A stretch of DNA of 64,000 bases, from contig CP051141.1 in the NCBI GenBank assembly GCA_001592805.2, positions 1,984,001 to 2,048,000 on the forward strand, given 5' to 3'. Made by a program: the position numbers and the translations under genes. The stretch's first letter is position 1, and the number at the start of each line of letters is the position of its first letter. The stretch comes from Peltaster fructicola. Lineage: Eukaryota; Ascomycota; Dothideomycetes. This document shows positions 1-9,696 of the stretch, one piece after another. Below the pieces are notes generated by a model. That model made no database searches, was not told the DNA's origin, and saw only the letters and a program-made list of their open reading frames with translations.

Positions 1-1
1 C

Positions 2-1009
2 CGACCAGTCGACCGTCAGTCACCTCTCCAGGTACTCCGAACACTACCAACAACATCAGCATCATACTCTTCCGAAGCATACCATCGCAGACTTCGGACA
101 TCTTTCGAACAGTCCGGAGGTCTCCAGAGCATTCAAGAACCGAGTGTATCGGCATCTCGAGCCATGAGACCATCTGTCCCTGCTCACATAAGGAATGAAT
201 CCAATACAGTCGCATCGACGGGTCAGAAGACCTCAGGGCTAGCGGAACAGCGATTCTGGCCTCCTCCTCCAGGCGAGCCACGCACACCACCTACGCCCAG
301 ACAGAGTACAAAACATGGTCCCAAACGAATGGTGATTAAAGGTGAGAGAGCTCGTAAAGACTTCCGGGTCACCACACCACATCTGTCCTATAAGACCCTC
401 GAAGAAGCAAGCAAGATCTTGGAAGATCGTACAGCTCTGCAGATAGTCGGACCCGATGATGTAGATGCCGTTGTAGCGTCTGCAGGATCTTATGTGCTGT
501 CCCTGCTGAAGACATTCGACACTGAAGAGATAAGACAGCCACCGGATATCGGAAGACGTAGTGAGGAAGAGATCAGCTACTTCCTTCAGTGGCAGGACGA
601 GTCTCACAACAAGGTCGTGGAGCGACTGCTGCTTGAACTACCACACAACGGTGCTTTTGCTGAAGAGCGAGTGTGGGCTGTTCTTCGTGCAGTCGTCGAT
701 ATGCATCGTTACGGAGCTGCGAACATCGAGGTGGATAAGTTGACATTCAAGAACAACCTTACGCTCAAGTGCTCGGATCGACTGCGTGAGATACATGAAG
801 CCATGCGTGGCTATACCATTATCCGTCTGGATGTTCTCAGTCGAGCGCATATCGAGCAGCTCGTTGCTAATCCCGCAGCGTTGGTCACTCGCAAACTCAC
901 CAATGTCTGGGTGAATCAGAAGAAGGCTGCGAAGAACAAGAGAGCAAAGATGCTGGCCGCACATCAGAAGCAGCAGCCACCAGGCCTGGATGGTGCGAGG
1001 CCAGATTGA
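2..1009 (+). CDS. Hypothetical fungal protein, 5' end outside the window
   Basis: I do not recognise this protein. The reading frame ending at TGA 1007-1009 is open to the left edge of the window. The first 54 codons are Ser/Thr/Gln-rich and protein-like, so the ATG at 164 is probably internal and the gene probably starts upstream; from that ATG the product would be 281 aa. A proline-rich stretch (residues about 30-45 after the ATG) precedes a mostly helical, charged region with many Glu, Arg and Leu. The C-terminus is basic (VNQKKAAKNKRAKML) and could be a nuclear or RNA-binding tail, but that is only composition. No signal peptide, membrane segment or catalytic motif is visible. No intron is needed in the visible part. 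Confidence 0.65.
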   Translation, partial: RPVDRQSPLQVLRTLPTTSASYSSEAYHRRLRTSFEQSGGLQSIQEPSVSASRAMRPSVPAHIRNESNTVASTGQKTSGLAEQRFWPPPPGEPRTPPTPRQSTKHGPKRMVIKGERARKDFRVTTPHLSYKTLEEASKILEDRTALQIVGPDDVDAVVASAGSYVLSLLKTFDTEEIRQPPDIGRRSEEEISYFLQWQDESHNKVVERLLLELPHNGAFAEERVWAVLRAVVDMHRYGAANIEVDKLTFKNNLTLKCSDRLREIHEAMRGYTIIRLDVLSRAHIEQLVANPAALVTRKLTNVWVNQKKAAKNKRAKMLAAHQKQQPPGLDGARPD

Positions 1010-1463
1010 GGTATCATCATCTCGCTGGATGCTTGAGAGTCATCACAGCGGTATTTGCGTTCGTGAGCATCGCGGCAAGAGATTGCAAGCACAAGATCTG
1101 CGTGGCGTCTGGTTGTCGAGCTTGTTTGCTTGCCAAACGAATGGCTGGTACGGCTGAAGGGGTGGTCAGTTGCAAGCTTGTAGTCTATCGGTCTGCAGCA
1201 GTGTCATGTCTGTCATTCGATGCCTGGGGCCGCGATGACCCCGCGTCGATGGTGTACGGCGCCGCGCTGTGTACGAGATGTTGACGACAATGGCAGAAGA
1301 TGCAGTGCTGGTAGGACTGAGGTCGGATTTTTGGCAGCGCGGAATTTGCACCGCTCGATCCTCTGTCTGAGCCTATGGCCCGTATGCGTCTACATAGCAT
1401 TCACAAAGGCACGATTACATGTAGCATGGTAATGAATGATGATATTACAGGGTTTATAGCACG
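1010..1463. other. Convergent intergenic spacer
   Basis: The spacer lies between the 3' ends of the unknown gene on the left and the uS5m gene on the right. Only short frames that start at TTG or GTG are present and none looks coding. I see no RNA gene or repeat. Confidence 0.6.
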
Positions 1464-2553
1464 CTAAGGCACGGAGCCGCCATAGTACACCTTTCGCACG
1501 TCGATCATCTTGCGTCCTCGCGACTTGGCAATGTCCTCTGGGTGACGCTGAGACAGAAGAGCCTGGTATGCAGCCTTGACGACATTCATCTTGTTTCGCG
1601 ATCGCGGCGTCCGCGCAGCGAGATCATGAATACCAGCCGCTCGTGCCATCTCGAAGATCAGATGTTGACAACGATTTCCAAAGCCTATTCACCAGTCAGC
1701 TAACATTACAACATAACACATCGTCGAACTCACCTGGTGGCCGAGACTGTATCTGCACGACGGTAGCAGCGACTTTGCTCTCGACTTCGCCGAAGATTGT
1801 GCGATCTTCGTATCTCATGATAGGCTTCATGTTGCGGATGGCAGCATATTCAGACTGCCTGGCGGCATCCATATCTTCGACAGCCTTGCCCTCACCAATA
1901 CCGAGCATTCCATCTCCATTGCCAGCAATTGAAAGGTAGTACATAGACTGTATTTTGCCCATTCGTGTTTGATTGACAACTCGATGCGTGACCAAGTGCT
2001 TCACTCTGAGTTTCTTGATCTCGTCTTCAGTGTACCCGGTCTGTTGCATGACACGACGCAGAGCTGGTTGGACCCTATCTTCGTCCTTTTGCACTCCATT
2101 GTCTTGCTCATAGGTGATATTCTGTGCCTTGAGTTGGTCTGCACCATCTTCCGCTTCTGTCGCTTCTGATGGATAGTCGATCACAGGTCGCTTCGTCGAG
2201 AAATCATCGTAGTAGGCTATTCGAGTCGGGTCTGTACGTTGCAGTCCTTGCTTGATCATGTCTTCTGCAGGAATTGCCTCTTCTCCTATGTCGATGATGG
2301 CCATCTGCTCTTCCGTGTACTTCTTCCGTAGCAAAGCCTTCTCTTGATCGGTATACGGCTTTGTCTGGACGGGACTGCTCTGCCTCGAGGTAGTTGCGTT
2401 GATGAGCCCAAGGTCTGAGGCTTTGACATTGGGATATGCTGGCTGGCGAGCAGATTTCGAGGTAGAGATGTGAAACTGGCGTCGCGTGTTGGAGATGGTG
2501 AGCTGTGTGAGGCGACAGCTCAGACATCGATATGGCTTGGTCTTCGATGCCAT
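1464..2553 (-). CDS. MRPS5: Mitochondrial small ribosomal subunit protein uS5m
   Basis: Mitochondrial ribosomal protein of the S5 family, a component of the small subunit near the decoding and mRNA-entry region. Two exons: 2553-1734 and 1684-1464, with a 49-bp intron (gtgagt...tag); 346 aa. Residues 1-40 form a basic, Ser/Arg-rich mitochondrial presequence (MASKTKPYRCLSCR, then RRQFHISTSKSA). The S5 N-terminal domain (LVTHRVVNQTRMGKIQSMYY, then LSIAGNGDGMLGIGEGK) is followed by the C-terminal domain, which crosses the splice site (PPG/FG) and ends with the SRNKMNVVKAAYQALLSQ helix. ATG 2553 was chosen because the frame further upstream only offers a GTG. The gene is head-to-head with an RsfS/ATP25-type mitoribosome factor 170 bp away. 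Confidence 0.95.
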
Positions 2554-2723
2554 GCTTGTCACTGTATATTGTGTAGACGAGATCGCGTGGTTGCTGTGCA
2601 GGTCAAACACTCCATGAGCTTGCTGTCAATCCAATGCGGACTTTGCTCGGAGGTGAGCCTTGGCATCTATATATAAAGTCCATCAAGCACTGCAGACATC
2701 ACTTTATCATCAGCATAACGAAA
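2554..2723. promoter_or_regulatory. Bidirectional promoter uS5m / ATP25-like
   Basis: This 170-bp spacer separates the start codons of two divergent mitochondrial-translation genes. A TATA-like run, TATATATAAAG at 2668-2678, lies 46-56 bp upstream of the rightward ATG. It must carry both core promoters and both 5' leaders, so co-expression is likely, but that is inference. Confidence 0.55.
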
Positions 2724-3887
2724 ATGCCTCAGAAACTCATTGCGAGGTCGCATTGTCATGAGTGTCGCAAGTTCCTGTGGTCCTCTTTCGTCGCAGTGAC
2801 TGGACTCGAGGCGTTCGCGATCCAAAGGAGCCAACAACAGTCGTTCACTCGTAGATCATACAGCAAGCTCTCCGCATCGAACAATGCATCAATTCATATT
2901 TCAACCAGACGGCACCTCTCACAGACCTCTCCGCTTGCATTGCGGACAAGGCCTCTGCGGTCGAAACCAGCTCCAGACTACCCTTCGGCCTCTCGAGTAG
3001 ACGAGGACGCCGAAAGCAAAGCCTCTTTCGATAGCGTCATGGACGACTCCATTACAACAGACGACAGTAGAAGGGAGTCCAGCAGTGCGACCGCTCGACT
3101 AGTCGCAGCATCGGAAGGCATCGCTGCGAAGATTATTCAGAACACCACCCATGTGCCATGGTATTTGCAACACAAATCCGATTTATCGGAGTCGACACAA
3201 CCTACTGCATCTGGACAGGACATGCCAGAGATGCCAGAGCACTCACCTGAACTGCTGGAACCAGTCATCAAGCATGTTCTAAATACATTGGGTTTAACAC
3301 ATCTGACAGTGCTCGACTTGCGACGCATGACTGACCCACCACCTGCACTTGGAGCAAATCTGCTGATGATCATCGCCACAGCTCGCTCTGAACGACATCT
3401 TCACGCTTCCGCAGACAAGCTTTGTCGCTGGCTTCGCACAGAGTATAAGCTATCTCCGTTTGCTGATGGTTTGCTTGGCCGCAATGAAATGAAGATCGCC
3501 ATTCGTCGACGAACCAAGAAAGCAAAGATGATGAGCGCCGTCGGCGCCAAAGCCGCTGACTCTGGCGACATTGCTGATGGTCTACGTAGTGGATGGATCT
3601 GCGTGAACGTTGGCAGAGTCGAGGGTGGCATGCTTCCCGACATAAGACAAGCGCAGGCAGACAGGAACATCGTCGGATTCGGTACTGCTTTCGAGGGCTC
3701 CACCATTGTCGTACAGATGATGACAGAGGAGAAACGCGAGGAAGTCGACATGGAAGGTCTATGGGACGATGCACTACGACGTCAGGAGCGCAATAATGAA
3801 GCAATGGCTAGAGGCATCGTTGAGGACAACGACAACGAAGCTATGTCTGGAGGTAGAGTCAGCTCGACAACATTCAGCCCATTCTAA
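2724..3887 (+). CDS. ATP25: Mitochondrial RsfS/Iojap-domain protein, ATP25-like
   Basis: Single-exon protein of 387 aa with a basic mitochondrial targeting region (residues about 1-75, rich in Ser, Arg and Gln). It contains a ribosomal silencing factor (RsfS/Iojap) domain at about residues 170-360: LTVLDLRRMTD, then GANLLMIIATARSERHLHAS, RLRSGW-type WICVNVGRVEGGML and GFGTAFEGSTIVVQMMTEE. Yeast ATP25 carries this domain at its N-terminus and is cleaved; the C-terminal half stabilises the ATP9 mRNA. Here the protein ends soon after the RsfS domain, so the ATP25 C-terminal half is absent and the safer function is regulation of mitoribosome large-subunit assembly. ATG 2724 has a good context (AAAATG) and opens the targeting sequence. 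Its divergent partner is uS5m. Confidence 0.85.
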   Translation: MPQKLIARSHCHECRKFLWSSFVAVTGLEAFAIQRSQQQSFTRRSYSKLSASNNASIHISTRRHLSQTSPLALRTRPLRSKPAPDYPSASRVDEDAESKASFDSVMDDSITTDDSRRESSSATARLVAASEGIAAKIIQNTTHVPWYLQHKSDLSESTQPTASGQDMPEMPEHSPELLEPVIKHVLNTLGLTHLTVLDLRRMTDPPPALGANLLMIIATARSERHLHASADKLCRWLRTEYKLSPFADGLLGRNEMKIAIRRRTKKAKMMSAVGAKAADSGDIADGLRSGWICVNVGRVEGGMLPDIRQAQADRNIVGFGTAFEGSTIVVQMMTEEKREEVDMEGLWDDALRRQERNNEAMARGIVEDNDNEAMSGGRVSSTTFSPF

Positions 3888-3983
3888 GCAGGCAAACCAC
3901 AAACGATGATATACGATCTGGTTCTGCAACAGTCTGCATCAGCTATCTCCGCTTCAACGCTGGACACATCTTTGGAGTATTGC

Positions 3984-4495
3984 TCAGACAAGTCCACCAG
4001 GAAACGGCTTATCCTGGGTGCCCTTCATCTGGCTACCAGTCAAGCCATCATAATACGAGATGTTGACGTTGTTGAGGTCGACTCCAGCCTGTGGCTGATC
4101 GATTGTGGCAATGTTTACGACAAACATATCTCTCCTGCCACCAGTAGGCATTTCGTAATAGCCATCCATCATTACATGGTTACCGCATTCCTTGCAAAAC
4201 CTTCGTGGACAGGTCTTCACACGTGGAGCATATAGCCCAAGCTCTTCCTTGGAAGCTGGACTGAGCAACTCAAAGTCCTCTGGACCGTCACAGTAGTAGT
4301 TTGTGGTTCCCAATTTCTGGCAGAATGTGCAGTTGCAACGATTGACGTTCATCACACCGTCTGCATTGACCTTGGCCTTGAGGGTGTACTTGACGAAGCT
4401 GGCTACTTGTCAGTCTTTGTCTCGACCATAGAGACGGACTTGACTCACCCGCACTTGCAGCTGCCGGTCAATGGAATCTTTGTGGTAGTCGACAT
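3984..4495 (-). CDS. GFA/CENP-V-fold zinc protein
   Basis: Small protein (153 aa) of the glutathione-dependent formaldehyde-activating enzyme-like family (GFA, Mss4-like fold), which binds zinc through conserved cysteines. Two exons: 4495-4449 and 4398-3984, with a 50-bp intron (gtgagt...ccag). The start reads MSTTTKIPLTGSCKCGFVKY, giving the classic CxCG pair at residues 13-16. A CNCTFCQK motif follows at about residue 40, and CPRRFCKECG near residue 90. The fused intron-exon reading is needed to restore the first cysteine pair. Many fungal GFA proteins have no demonstrated substrate, so formaldehyde or thiol-adduct detoxification is only a family-level guess. It is convergent with the ATP25-like gene, 96 bp apart. 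Confidence 0.9.
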
Positions 4496-4920
4496 GTTGC
4501 AAGTCTTTTTGGTAGTCACAAGTCAAGATTAGGCTGAGTGAGCTTGATGTCGGGATACTGGTTCACAATTGACGGCACCTGCACTTCATATATGCAGCAT
4601 CTCATTCAGCCCCCAGCAATCAGAGGACCCAGCTCGGGCCCGTAGGAGTATCGCTGCTAAGCGTTGATTGGATGTAAGCCTCGGCCGAATCCATACTCCT
4701 CTCACCCTTGGCAATGCTAAACTTCATGGCGCTCCTTCGCTCCATACAAAAGCCGCTGTCTGATGTGCAAGACAGGTCCGAGTCAGAGCTCGGCTACATA
4801 GCTCGCTCCGATGAGTGCGGGCGACAGCTCGCTGAGCGAAAGAAACACTTATCGCGCACCAGCATCATCGTATCATTCTTGCGGCAATCGGCAACGCTTC
4901 GTTACACAGTGCTGCTACTA
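4496..4920. other. Intergenic spacer
   Basis: The spacer lies upstream of the GFA gene and downstream of the MFS permease, both on the minus strand. It must contain the GFA promoter and the MFS terminator. I see no gene or repeat in it. Confidence 0.5.
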
Positions 4921-6522
4921 CTAGAGCATGTATAGAAAGTTATTCTTGCTGGACGAGCGGCGTCGGTTGTCTCGAATCAAAGTGAAACGCAATGCCACGA
5001 CAAGAGCAGCTGCAACAGCCATCGTGATAGCACAGACGACCATGCCACCAACGAAGTATGGTGCAGCACTGTCTGGATACAACCGTGTCCCGAGAAGTGG
5101 TCCACATTGTCCGATCACGTTCAAGATTGCCATACTCGTACTCTTGCCTTCATCCGTGGCCTGATTGTTGATTGTCCAGGTGATGACCAAAGTGACAGCC
5201 GAGAAGAAGCCTGCACAGATCGGGTACACTGCCAGATATCGCAGTATCGTTAATTGGAGACCAAAGATTCCAGCAAGAGCGAGGAAGAGATAGCCTAGCA
5301 TTGCGGTGAGCAGGTGTAGTAGCAGGGGCACACTGCGTGACTTCAGTCGATCGGAAACCAGTGCCGTGATCAAGACAACCACGAAAGCAAAGAGGAATGG
5401 TGGTGCTGATAGAGCTTGCGATGATCTAGCAGTGAAACCCAGGCTTTCGACAATGGTGGGTAGAAAGACAGGCATGCTGCTGAAGGCGACGTTGCAACAG
5501 AAGAACACTGCAGCGGTCAAGTATGCTTTCGGATCTCCAAGTGTACGTAATACCTCTTTGATCGATAGCTTATGACTTTGCCTTGTTGGTTTCTCGGAGC
5601 GCAGGCGTAAGACAGCAACTTTGCGCTCACGAGCGCTAAGCCACCACGCCTGACCCGGCGAGTCTGGCAGCCAAGACCAACACCATACCGCTACGACCAC
5701 TGCTGGGAAGCCTTCCAGGAGGAAGAGGAGTCTCCAGCTTGCTATCTGCGTCCTAGTTGCAATGCCCATGATAGCATATGCCAAAGAGCTAGCGAATGTT
5801 GTCGCAAGGGGTGCTGCTGAGATGAACAGTCCCGTCCTTAGCGCGAGCTCTTCTCTTCGATAGAAGAAGGTCAGGTAGAATGGTATGCCAACAAATGCTG
5901 CCTCACCAACTCCTAGCATAGCTCTGATGATCAGCAGTCCAGGGAAGGACGATGTGAGAGCTTGACAGCTTGCTAGGACGCCCCATGCGCATACACAGAC
6001 AGCGATGTAGATGTGAGGAGGGAAGACCTGATACAGAATCGTCATCCATTCGAACAAGATGTACGTGACATAGAAGGCTGTCAGGAGTCCTTCGAACTGG
6101 TTGTCATCCAGGCGCAGATCGCGCATCAGTCCAGCGACTTTGGCATTACCAATATTGCTGCGATCGAGGAATGACAGCATGTACAACATTGCCACAAAGA
6201 GTGTGAGTCGTATGTCCAGTTTGCGTCTGACTCGTCCCTCCTCGTCTGGTGTGTATAGCTCAAATGACTGTGTGCTCTCTCGCCGCCTAGCCCATGGTAT
6301 GCTAGGGTGTTCCACCTCTTCGTCTCCGTCGACGGCTACAGAGTGCTTGCTGCTCACCAGATTGCGCAGCTCATAAGCATCTTCGCCGCCTGCTCCGAAG
6401 CTTGGAGTATAGCTCTCATCCTCGTCGATGTCTGGCGTGTAGCGAGCGCTGGAGTCACCATCCTGGCTTGAGCTCGAGCTTGTTACGACTGCATCTCTAG
6501 GCGGTGGAGGTAGCGTTGTCAT
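4921..6522 (-). CDS. MFS permease, anion:cation symporter (Dal5-like) type
   Basis: Intronless 533-aa major facilitator protein with about 12 membrane segments. A long acidic, Ser-rich cytosolic N-terminus (residues 1-100) precedes the first helix. The signature LDRSNIGNAKVAGL at residues 119-132 is the family hallmark of the ACS group (allantoate, nicotinate, vitamin and weak-acid permeases such as Dal5, Tna1 and Vht1). Further landmarks are FYVTYILFEW, GVGEAAFVGIPFYLTFFYRR and NNQATDEGKSTSMAILNVIGQ. The protein sits in a plasma or vacuolar membrane and imports a small organic anion with protons; the substrate cannot be told from sequence. It is divergent from the 4E-T-like gene across 766 bp. 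Confidence 0.9.
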   Translation of the reverse strand: MTTLPPPPRDAVVTSSSSSQDGDSSARYTPDIDEDESYTPSFGAGGEDAYELRNLVSSKHSVAVDGDEEVEHPSIPWARRRESTQSFELYTPDEEGRVRRKLDIRLTLFVAMLYMLSFLDRSNIGNAKVAGLMRDLRLDDNQFEGLLTAFYVTYILFEWMTILYQVFPPHIYIAVCVCAWGVLASCQALTSSFPGLLIIRAMLGVGEAAFVGIPFYLTFFYRREELALRTGLFISAAPLATTFASSLAYAIMGIATRTQIASWRLLFLLEGFPAVVVAVWCWSWLPDSPGQAWWLSARERKVAVLRLRSEKPTRQSHKLSIKEVLRTLGDPKAYLTAAVFFCCNVAFSSMPVFLPTIVESLGFTARSSQALSAPPFLFAFVVVLITALVSDRLKSRSVPLLLHLLTAMLGYLFLALAGIFGLQLTILRYLAVYPICAGFFSAVTLVITWTINNQATDEGKSTSMAILNVIGQCGPLLGTRLYPDSAAPYFVGGMVVCAITMAVAAALVVALRFTLIRDNRRRSSSKNNFLYML

Positions 6523-7288
6523 GGCATTGATCGTGTTTTGTCGTGATTTTACGAGTAGTACTGTTTACATGTCTTGTGACAATAGTGTAAAGAGCTCTGT
6601 TTGGGAGCTGAGAATGCGGCGGATGCTTGTGCCTGTGACTAATCGCCTACATACCGCTGTAGCTCGACGGTGGATGATTATCGTGTAGCATAGTCCGATC
6701 ACATCATGAGTGACGACGGCGAGGATGTTGGATACATTGAAACGATACTCCGCCGTCGTGAAAGCAGCCCAATGGAGACCCTATGACGCTGGAAGTCCAC
6801 ACGTTGAAATGGAGACACTTGCATCGTGACTTCACTTTGCGACTTACATCCACCCTCCACCACCTTCGTCAACAACCAAGACGGACGCTGCCTGCCGCAG
6901 ACACGCTGTGCTTGACAACTCGCTCTTCCTGACCTGACGATCAATCGCGCCAGATTCTCTTCCTTCTTCGGAGTACCAATAACACAGAGCTTCAGTACAC
7001 AATCACCATTGCTATACTTTGACAAACTTGATATCAACACTCGCATAGCAATAAACATCACTCGTAACAGCACATTCGTAACTTTCACCCTCCATCATCA
7101 GCTCCATCCTGCGCACTTCCGCTCGCCAGACCTCCAAACGAGCAGCTCTTCCTTCAAGCACGGTCAAGCCACAACTCGGCCATTTCAGTCGGTCGTACAA
7201 GCTCAGTGGCACCCTTGATCGACATTCTTTCGCCTACCTTGTGCCCATCCTCAGCTGCAATAGCATCACGCGTTGCGCTGAGGACAGG
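6523..7288. other. Divergent intergenic region, MFS permease / 4E-T-like gene
   Basis: No coding frame here is convincing; the short frames on both strands overlap one another and lack protein-like features. From about 6960 to 7250 the + strand is rich in pyrimidine-biased and A/C-rich stretches, as expected for the leader of the rightward gene. Confidence 0.5.
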
Positions 7289-9606
7289 ATGCCAGCACGC
7301 AGGTACACAGCAGACCAGCTTCTGCGGTTGCGTGATTCACCACTTGTTGCGAAGCCACCCAACCTGCCTCCAATAGAACAGTGGATAGAGTACGTCTATG
7401 TCGACGGAAACTCAAGAGAGAAGCTAAGGATTCCGCATAGTGAGGCACAACCACAACCACAGCATGACAAAGCTGCTGGCAAGATCAGCACGCGACAGCC
7501 TCGTGTTGCTGTCGGCGGAGAGGCTAGTCCTATGGGCAATTTCAGTACAGGTCAGCGACCGAGTCTCATGCAAACTAGAACCACTGGATCACGCTCGGGT
7601 AAGTCTAGCACGCCATCTCGTTGAGAGCATACTGACAACATGTAGACGACATCGTGCTGGGACCGCCGAAGACAGCCTTCGCTTCAAGTCGCTCCATAAC
7701 TAGACTGACAAGCTTCAACGATGCTCTTCCGCCTAGTGAACATACTGGACAAGACGAGGTAGATGCATCAAGAGGTGTGCCCTTTGGTGATCGTCAACAT
7801 CAGCGTAAGAGCACGAACTATGGCGAGAAGGACCTCAGAGGCGAGCGCGAAAGCTGGACTGCAACTCGCGAGAGGAAGGCTCTCGCTGAGGGCGACCACA
7901 ACAGAACTAACAGCACTGCTGAGCGTCGCCGAGACTTCGACAGTAGAAATGGTGAACGTCAGGAGAATCGGTGGGCACCAAAGACTGATCGACGCCAGAA
8001 CGGCGATCGACAGACTGGCTGGCGTGATCAGGATGTAGCTCGTCGTACTGACCGCTGGGATCGTTCGGACGCCCTCGAGCGCGATCCAGAGTGGTTCGAT
8101 GAACCTGTTACCGCGCAACACGACAATCCACTCGAAGCTGGGCGAACACGTACGCAAGCCGATTTCGAGAAGTGGAAAGCTGAGATGGCCGCCAATAACA
8201 AGGGTGCCAACACGCCGACGACTGAGACCGCTCCAGCACTCCCCAAGGAAGTAGCAAAGCCAAAAGAGGCGCTGAAGCTCGAGGGTATCGTCGACAAGCC
8301 TTTTGGTGGCTTCGGCATTAAGTCACCAGAGCCAGTTGAGCAAGGCATGCCCAAGCCTACCGCGGCGAGGGGAAAAGCTAGCCGCTTCGCCTCCATGTTC
8401 AAGAAGGACGACTCACCAGTCGAGCTACCAGCCACCCCAGAAGCACCCGCTGTACCTGCCATGTCTGGCATCAATCTTGCCAACAATGACGACAAGGAGG
8501 GATTTCAAAGGATCTTGCAGATGCTGGGCAAGCCTGCCAGCGAGCCAGCGGCCACCATAGAGCCCAAATCGCCTTCTAAGGGTGCGAATGGTGCTCGCCA
8601 GCGAAGTCGTTTCTTCGACGCTACGCCTAAAAGTCCAGAAGGCCCACAGCCACCTCTTCCACTACAAGCCAACAACTTGCCGAACGAACGAGCACACGTC
8701 AGACAAGATTCAGATGCACAGAATCAGTACGCGCATAGTATTTCGCCATACCCGCAGCACTTCGAAGCATTACAACATCGCTCCAACGCTGACGAGAGCC
8801 GACATGGTGATCGACCACACGATTTGCCAAAGGGTGGCACCTCCACGCCGGAGAACAACATTCAGAATCTACTGGCGAGCCAGCGTGCTCAACGACCAGC
8901 AGCATCCACCAACAAAGACACTCAGTTCTTGCTTGGCCTGCTGCAGGGTCATTCAGCTCGCCCGCCGAGTCAAGTCTCTCGTCAAGAATCAGACTTTCCG
9001 CTATGGGTAAGCCCTCAGCCTGAACCACACGCCCCGAAGCCACGAGCTGCTCCACCATCTGGCCATATTGATGAACACTTACTACGCCATGTTGCCGCTG
9101 GCCAGGGTAACCCGAACGATATCGACCGTCGTCAGCCAACCCGACCACCTCCAGGTTTCGATGAACAGTCAATTCTGCTGCAACAGCAATTTCAACAGCG
9201 ACCTCCGCCACAGGGCTTTGATCCTTCTCAGATCCGCCGAAGTAACGGCCAGCTACCAAACATGCCACCTCATCTGCACCAACAAATGCCACCTCAAGGT
9301 CCAACGGAGCTCCCATTCATGCCACCAGGGCCTCCACCAGGATTTGGTATGCACATGCATGCGCCACAAGGTTTCCCGAATATGCCTGGCATGTTTCCAA
9401 ACCAGAATGGGCCTAGACAGCAGGTCCCAGCAGGTTTCCCTCCAAATATGACTCCAGGTTCTACTGGACCACCACCAGGCTTTGGCAGAGCCATGCCACC
9501 ACCTGGTCCGCCTGGACTCATGTCTCCGCTCCCCAGTGGTGGTCCTGGACAGCCTAACGCTATTCCTGGCCGAGGATTCGATGCTATGTTCGACCAAAGG
9601 CGCTAG
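7289..9606 (+). CDS. 4E-T-like eIF4E-binding protein with PPGF motifs
   Basis: Predicted disordered, 756-aa mRNA-regulatory protein. Two exons, 7289-7598 and 7646-9606, with a 47-bp intron (gtaagt...gtag). The N-terminus MPARRYTADQLLRLRDSPLV contains the eIF4E-binding signature Y-x4-L-hydrophobic (Y6, L11, L12) in the context seen in the 4E-T family. A long Arg/Asp/Gln-rich region follows (residues about 130-260), then a conserved-looking short block NNIQNLLASQ...DTQFLLGLLQ near residue 420. The last 170 residues are rich in Pro, Met, Gly and Gln and hold three PPGF and one PPGL motif, the ligand type bound by GYF domains. By family knowledge such proteins silence capped mRNAs and enter P-bodies. 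The 4E-T assignment rests on short motifs, so it is moderate. Confidence 0.7.
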
Positions 9607-9696
9607 GATAGCCCTGTCGACTGTAAGAGCCCATGCTCGGAATACGAAGAGGTAACGACCGGGAAGTTCAACTTTGCCAGTGATATTGTAGTCTTC

